DNA of 8,966 nucleotides from Sulfurovum sp. (lineage in GTDB: Bacteria; Campylobacterota; Campylobacteria; Campylobacterales; Sulfurovaceae): the NCBI GenBank assembly GCA_015490315.1, contig WFYB01000149.1, positions 1-8,966 on the forward strand. Reading direction: 5' to 3'. This document shows, one piece after another, positions 6,457-8,966 of the stretch (position 1 is the stretch's first letter; each line of letters opens with the position of its first letter). The position numbers and the translations under genes were made by a program. The notes under the pieces were generated by a model that was not told where the DNA came from, made no database searches, and saw nothing but the letters and a program-made list of their open reading frames with translations.

Positions 6457-7229
6457 CGTGTCGCATAGACAAAAAAGCAAAGCGGTGGCAGCCTATCGCC
6501 ACGACTGGCACATGGAGCGGGCATACAGCAGGTAAATTCACGCTTCAGACCGAAGACCTTGAGACGATCGTTGCAAACTTCAAAAGGCTGGGGCTTGATG
6601 TCGTTGTTGACTATGAGCATCAGTCGCTGTATGGAGACAAAGCACCGGCGAGCGGGTGGATACGCCACCCAGACGGGCTTCGGGTGCAGGATGGTGCACT
6701 TGTGGCATATATCGAGTGGACAGATGCCGCCAAAGCTCAGATCAAAGCAGGAGAGTATAGATATCTCTCCCCTACGCTGGTACCGCACGGTACCGATCCC
6801 AAAAGCGGAGAGGATGTCGGGTGGACGCTCCACTCAGTCGCCCTGACAAACACACCTTTTTTTAACGAGTTGCCGCCCATTGCGGCCAAAAACCAATCAT
6901 CCAACAAAAAGGAGACAGAGATGACAAAAGAACAAATGGAAGCGCTGCAGGCAGAAAATGCGGCACTCAAAGCAGAGCTTTCCAAGACAAACGAAAAACT
7001 GAAAGAGATGCAAAAGGTGGCAGCATCAGCCAAGGTCAAGGACGCTATCGCGGCAAAGAAACTGCATCCGGAACAGGAGCAGTGGGCATGCGACTACGCT
7101 ATCAAGGATCCAGAGGGATTCGATGCCTATCTTGATGCGGCAAAACCACAGCCCGATGTGCCGGAAAACAATATCTACCCTGCGACGAACAAGCCAGAAG
7201 CCGAAGCAATCGGCATGGATAGAATTTAA
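6441..7229 (+). CDS. I: Mu-like prohead protease I, with scaffold in its C-terminal part
   Basis: This 262-residue protein is the head maturation protease, cleaving scaffold and itself during capsid assembly. Residues 1-150 are the protease domain of the Mu I family: VVVDYEHQSLYGDKAPASGW at 54-73, VAYIEWTDAAKAQIKAGEYR at 88-107, YLSPTL at 108-113 and HSVALTNTPFFNELP at 131-145. H60, S110 and S132 are conserved-looking candidates for the active site; I cannot assign the triad from sequence alone. A polar linker (NQSSNKKE) leads to a C-terminal coiled-coil scaffold region. The start is GTG at 6441, with AAGGAG seven bases upstream; an ATG at 6445 is out of frame. It overlaps the gp37-like gene by 16 bases. 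Confidence 0.85.
   Translation: MDGFIACRIDKKAKRWQPIATTGTWSGHTAGKFTLQTEDLETIVANFKRLGLDVVVDYEHQSLYGDKAPASGWIRHPDGLRVQDGALVAYIEWTDAAKAQIKAGEYRYLSPTLVPHGTDPKSGEDVGWTLHSVALTNTPFFNELPPIAAKNQSSNKKETEMTKEQMEALQAENAALKAELSKTNEKLKEMQKVAASAKVKDAIAAKKLHPEQEQWACDYAIKDPEGFDAYLDAAKPQPDVPENNIYPATNKPEAEAIGMDRI
6909..6914 (+). promoter_or_regulatory. Internal ribosome binding site for the nested scaffold
   Basis: AAGGAG lies inside the protease coding region, in the linker between the protease domain and the coiled coil, six bases before the in-frame ATG at 6921. It is as strong as the sites of the stand-alone genes nearby and decides the separate scaffold start. Confidence 0.75.
6921..7229 (+). CDS. Z: Nested scaffold protein (Mu gpZ-like), internal start in the protease gene
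   Basis: An internal in-frame ATG (residue 161 of the protease) is preceded by a strong AAGGAG at 6909-6914 with six intervening bases, so a separate 102-residue product is expected. Its N-terminal 35 residues form a strong heptad-type coiled coil (EQMEALQAENAALKAELSKT, then KLKEMQK), followed by a mixed region with KKLHPEQEQWACDYAIKDPE and a proline-rich end. This is the Mu I/Z arrangement, where the separate C-terminal product Z is the capsid scaffold and the long product carries the protease. The short form should be made in excess. The evidence is direct for the ribosome site and frame; the role rests on family knowledge. Confidence 0.7.
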   Translation: MTKEQMEALQAENAALKAELSKTNEKLKEMQKVAASAKVKDAIAAKKLHPEQEQWACDYAIKDPEGFDAYLDAAKPQPDVPENNIYPATNKPEAEAIGMDRI

Positions 7230-7270
7230 AAGGAGAAAAGATGCCATTTAATGCAGTAACCCAAAAAAAC
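7228..7270 (+). repeat. Translation-start leader, copy 1 (decoration gene)
   Basis: AAAAGGAGAAAAGATGCC opens this segment, which continues through MPFNAVTQKN and ends in CAAAAAAAC. The second copy at 7594-7640 has the same opening, ATGCCATT and the same CAAAAAAAC end. Both encode MP followed a few residues later by TQKN. Confidence 0.5.
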
Positions 7271-7591
7271 ACTATCAACGAAAACAGCGTGATCAACCGC
7301 ACACATCCACCGGTAATTGTCACAAAAAAGACAGACGCATCTGTCACGACACCGTTTAAAAAAGGGACAATTCTCGTATCCGGTGATAACGGAGTTGCCC
7401 CGATGGCTGCCTATGATGCAGCCGCGGAGGTACAGCAGGAGACCGTTGGTGTCGCAGTCAATGATTTCGATCCGGATCATGGAGATCTGGTTGAAGTGCT
7501 TGTTCACGGTACCGTTACAGAAGAGATGCTTGATGCAGATGCAGACCAGATCGCACTGCTTGTCAGCCAGCACCCAATCTACGCCATCTAA
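7241..7591 (+). CDS. D: Head decoration protein (lambda gpD-like)
   Basis: This 116-residue protein likely binds as trimers to the expanded capsid and stabilises it. KKGTILVSGDNGVAPMAAYD at residues 40-59 matches the gpD-type pattern G.LL...G...PA....., and VGVAVNDFDPDHGDLVEVLV then HGTVTEEMLD (69-98) resembles the conserved second half, where a short beta strand is followed by V.V.G.V....L. The N-terminal 20 residues are probably flexible, as in lambda D. AAAAGGAG sits before the ATG with five bases between. It follows the protease by 11 bases and precedes the capsid gene by 16. D next to E is the lambda order. Confidence 0.82.
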   Translation: MPFNAVTQKNTINENSVINRTHPPVIVTKKTDASVTTPFKKGTILVSGDNGVAPMAAYDAAAEVQQETVGVAVNDFDPDHGDLVEVLVHGTVTEEMLDADADQIALLVSQHPIYAI

Positions 7592-7593
7592 GC

Positions 7594-7640
7594 AAAAGGA
7601 GAACAAGATGCCATTAAAAAACATTATTACTCAAAAAAAC
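7594..7640 (+). repeat. Translation-start leader, copy 2 (capsid gene)
   Basis: AAAAGGAGAACAAGATGCC opens this segment, which continues through MPLKNIITQKN and ends in CAAAAAAAC. It is four bases longer than copy 1. It may be a diverged duplication or a convergent translation-enhancing start. Confidence 0.5.
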
Positions 7641-8597
7641 GTAAGAGAGCAGCTGGGTAAGCTCTCTCCGCTAAACACCCCGGTCATGGATGATATCTAT
7701 CCCGCCTCTGTCAGAGATACCTATCCGTTTGATACGATATCGCTTGAAGAGGTTACGTCTATTGCAAAAGCGGTACCGGTGATCAGCAGAGGCTCTTCCT
7801 CCGTGACACTTGGCGGCGGAACAACCTCTGCACAGGCGATCGAACCATTGCCTGTCAGTGTAAACAAGCCTGTTACGGCCGCAGAACTGAACCGTATCAA
7901 GACGCTGTCAGCGTCTGGTCAGTCATCCTGGCTGCGAAACACGATCGACTTTGCAAGACGCACCGTCAGATCGACCACGGAGGCTTTGTGTGCACAGTCA
8001 CTTACAGGCAAGATCTCTTTTGCCATGAAAACCGAAGATGGGCTCGATACCTATGTTGTCGATTACGGCAAAACACTGCAATTTGATACACAGCTTGACT
8101 GGGGCGACGATGTGACCATTGGTCAAATTTTTTCAGATTTGTCTGATATGGCAGCGATGATCGAAGAGAATGGCGGCGGAGCGGCAGTAGAGTTCCGTGC
8201 GGGCAAAAAAGTATACGGCCGACTGCTTGATGTTGTCGCCGGCCTGCAGAGTGTGGCGATAAGCACCAAGGTGACAGACAATGCTGTCTATATTGGAGGA
8301 TACAAGATCTCCAGATACAACACCAAGTATTTTGACCCTGCTACCAAAAAGTACAAGGCGGTACTTGACGACAACGGCATTAAAGCCATTGCAAAGGATG
8401 GCGGCTTCGCGTTCAGATACCTTGCGATAGACGATGTCGATGCGGGTCTGCAGCCCCTGCCACTGTGGCTCAACCCGATCAAGATAGCAGATCCTTCAGG
8501 ATATAAGGTAATCGCTCAGTCCAAGCCGCTGCCAATTCCATCTGTGAAATCGATCTGCGACGCTACAGTTAAACTGTCTGCAATGGCTATGAATTAG
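7608..8597 (+). CDS. E: Major capsid protein (lambda gpE-like)
   Basis: This 329-residue protein is the main shell subunit of the head. Its similarity is to the lambda E family (HK97 fold): RDTYPFDTISLEE (36-48), EPLPVSVNKPVTAAELNRIK (79-98), FARRTVRSTTEALCAQSLTG (115-134), EFRAGKKVYGRLLDVV (195-210), the VYIGGYKISRY segment (227-237) and the ending WLNPIKIADPSGYKVIAQSK with PLPIPSVKSICDATVKLSA. The length is close to that of lambda E (341). The correct start is the ATG at 7608, six bases after AAAAGGAG; the frame stays open 97 codons farther upstream, but that overlaps the decoration gene and has no start of its own with this quality. The N-terminus MPLKNIITQKN resembles that of the decoration protein (see repeat). 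Confidence 0.9.
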   Translation: MPLKNIITQKNVREQLGKLSPLNTPVMDDIYPASVRDTYPFDTISLEEVTSIAKAVPVISRGSSSVTLGGGTTSAQAIEPLPVSVNKPVTAAELNRIKTLSASGQSSWLRNTIDFARRTVRSTTEALCAQSLTGKISFAMKTEDGLDTYVVDYGKTLQFDTQLDWGDDVTIGQIFSDLSDMAAMIEENGGGAAVEFRAGKKVYGRLLDVVAGLQSVAISTKVTDNAVYIGGYKISRYNTKYFDPATKKYKAVLDDNGIKAIAKDGGFAFRYLAIDDVDAGLQPLPLWLNPIKIADPSGYKVIAQSKPLPIPSVKSICDATVKLSAMAMN

Positions 8598-8601
8598 CCA
8601 C

Positions 8602-8636
8602 GGTGCCCGGATTGTCCGGGGCCATTTACTTTAACT
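8602..8636 (+). terminator. Hairpin after the capsid gene, possible weak terminator or attenuator
   Basis: CCCGGA (8606-8611) and TCCGGG (8615-8620) form a six-pair GC-rich stem with a TTG loop; an outer GG/CC pair (8602-8603 with 8622-8623) extends it past a small internal loop. The following bases are T-rich (ATTTACTTTAACTTT) but have no unbroken T run, so termination would be partial. It lies in the only sizeable gap of the head operon, five bases after the capsid stop, where a drop in downstream expression would suit a very highly expressed capsid gene; it could also protect the mRNA 3' end. Confidence 0.5.
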
Positions 8637-8661
8637 TTATATTTATAGATGAGGCAAAAAA

Positions 8662-8966
8662 ATGACCATTACAAAAGAAGATCTGCTAAAAGAGATCAGC
8701 CTTACAGAGCTTACCCAGCTTAGCGACCTTAACGCGAGAGGAATCCTTGATGAGGAAGTGCTGCAGGATGCGATCAACGATGCCCTCTCTTTTATCGGCT
8801 CTTTTTTTACCCTGCCAGATCAGCCAACCGAGCTGCTCAAAAATATCGCCATCGAGCTGACGATCCTTGAGCTGCGCCGCAGAAACAAACTGGGGCAGGA
8901 TGAGAGAAGCGAGCGGATCGAAAAGATAGAAGCCTATCTCATGAAGATGGCAAAAAAACAGATCCC
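8662..8966 (+). CDS. Mu gp36-like protein (DUF1320), 3' end missing
   Basis: I translated 101 codons to the right edge, all open. The protein begins MTITKEDLLKEISLTELTQL and continues with SDLNARGILDEEVLQDAIND at residues 21-40, the DUF1320 pattern in which a short N-terminal segment is followed by L.d......id...v..ai.dA...i. Near residues 58-75 comes LLKNIAIELTILELRRR, matching the family's L..i..diA.y.L. In Mu, gp36 follows the capsid and gp35, and is thought to sit in the head-tail connection. The ATG has only a weak upstream site (GAGG, eight bases before ATG), which suggests lower translation than that of the capsid. Family length is near 140 residues, so a modest part is missing. Confidence 0.78.
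   Translation, partial: MTITKEDLLKEISLTELTQLSDLNARGILDEEVLQDAINDALSFIGSFFTLPDQPTELLKNIAIELTILELRRRNKLGQDERSERIEKIEAYLMKMAKKQI

Larger units (their letters stand above)
1..8966. mobile_element. Mosaic Mu/P2/lambda-like prophage, virion gene region (partial)
   Basis: Every recognisable gene is a phage structural or lysis gene, and the coding density is near complete. The minus block follows the P2 tail order (V, W, J, I, fiber, fiber companion, sheath). The plus block has Mu-like I/Z, gp36-like and gp37-like proteins with lambda-like D and E shell proteins. Neither phage end, attachment site, transposase nor integrase is in the window, so Mu-type transposition versus site-specific integration cannot be decided here. 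The phage could be integrated or free; prophage is inference. Confidence 0.9.

Noticed and set aside
7317..7607. Upstream open extension of the capsid frame over the decoration gene, suggesting a frameshift fusion
   Set aside because: The decoration gene has its own stop and the capsid gene its own strong ribosome site; I see no slippery sequence with a structure near the decoration stop. The open frame is probably chance.

Overview
This window is part of a Mu/P2/lambda-like mosaic prophage or temperate myophage genome, made up almost entirely of structural genes. The host is most likely a Gram-negative bacterium. Mixed GC near 45-50%, lysine-rich AAA codons and strong AAGGAG-type ribosome sites would fit Campylobacterota, which carry Mu-like phages with P2-type contractile tails. 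That assignment is inference, because no host gene is present. No transposase, repressor, integrase, tRNA, CRISPR array or phage end is visible.

The genes form two divergent blocks around one short control region at 5851-6021. Reading leftward on the minus strand from 5850 come a 3-TM holin, a second LydA-like holin, the baseplate spike (gpV), baseplate wedge gp25 (gpW), baseplate J, tail protein I, a short tail fiber (H position), a tail-fiber-associated protein (G position), an 82-residue small protein, and the tail sheath (FI), which runs off the left edge. This is the P2 order V-W-J-I-H-G-FI. Genes abut or overlap by 1-20 bases (TAATG and ATGA junctions) or are separated by only a few bases, as in one translationally coupled operon.

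Reading rightward on the plus strand from 6022 come a Mu gp37-like protein (DUF1834), a Mu I-type prohead protease with a nested in-frame scaffold gene (Mu Z arrangement), a lambda D-like decoration protein, a lambda E-like major capsid protein, a hairpin, and a Mu gp36-like protein (DUF1320) cut by the right edge. The head block therefore combines Mu-type maturation genes with lambda-type shell proteins, and the tail block is P2-type.

The most striking new observation is in the central control region. Two divergent promoter-like elements are mirror images of one another. Each has the box TTTCGTGNTNTACT followed, after exactly 18 bases, by a TATACT or TATGAT -10 element. This suggests that one regulator fires the head and tail operons together. 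Other points worth following are the near-duplicate translation-start leader of the decoration and capsid genes, an AT-rich island over the fiber end and its companion gene, a small protein in the slot where P2 carries Z/fun, and two holin-like genes with no endolysin beside them.
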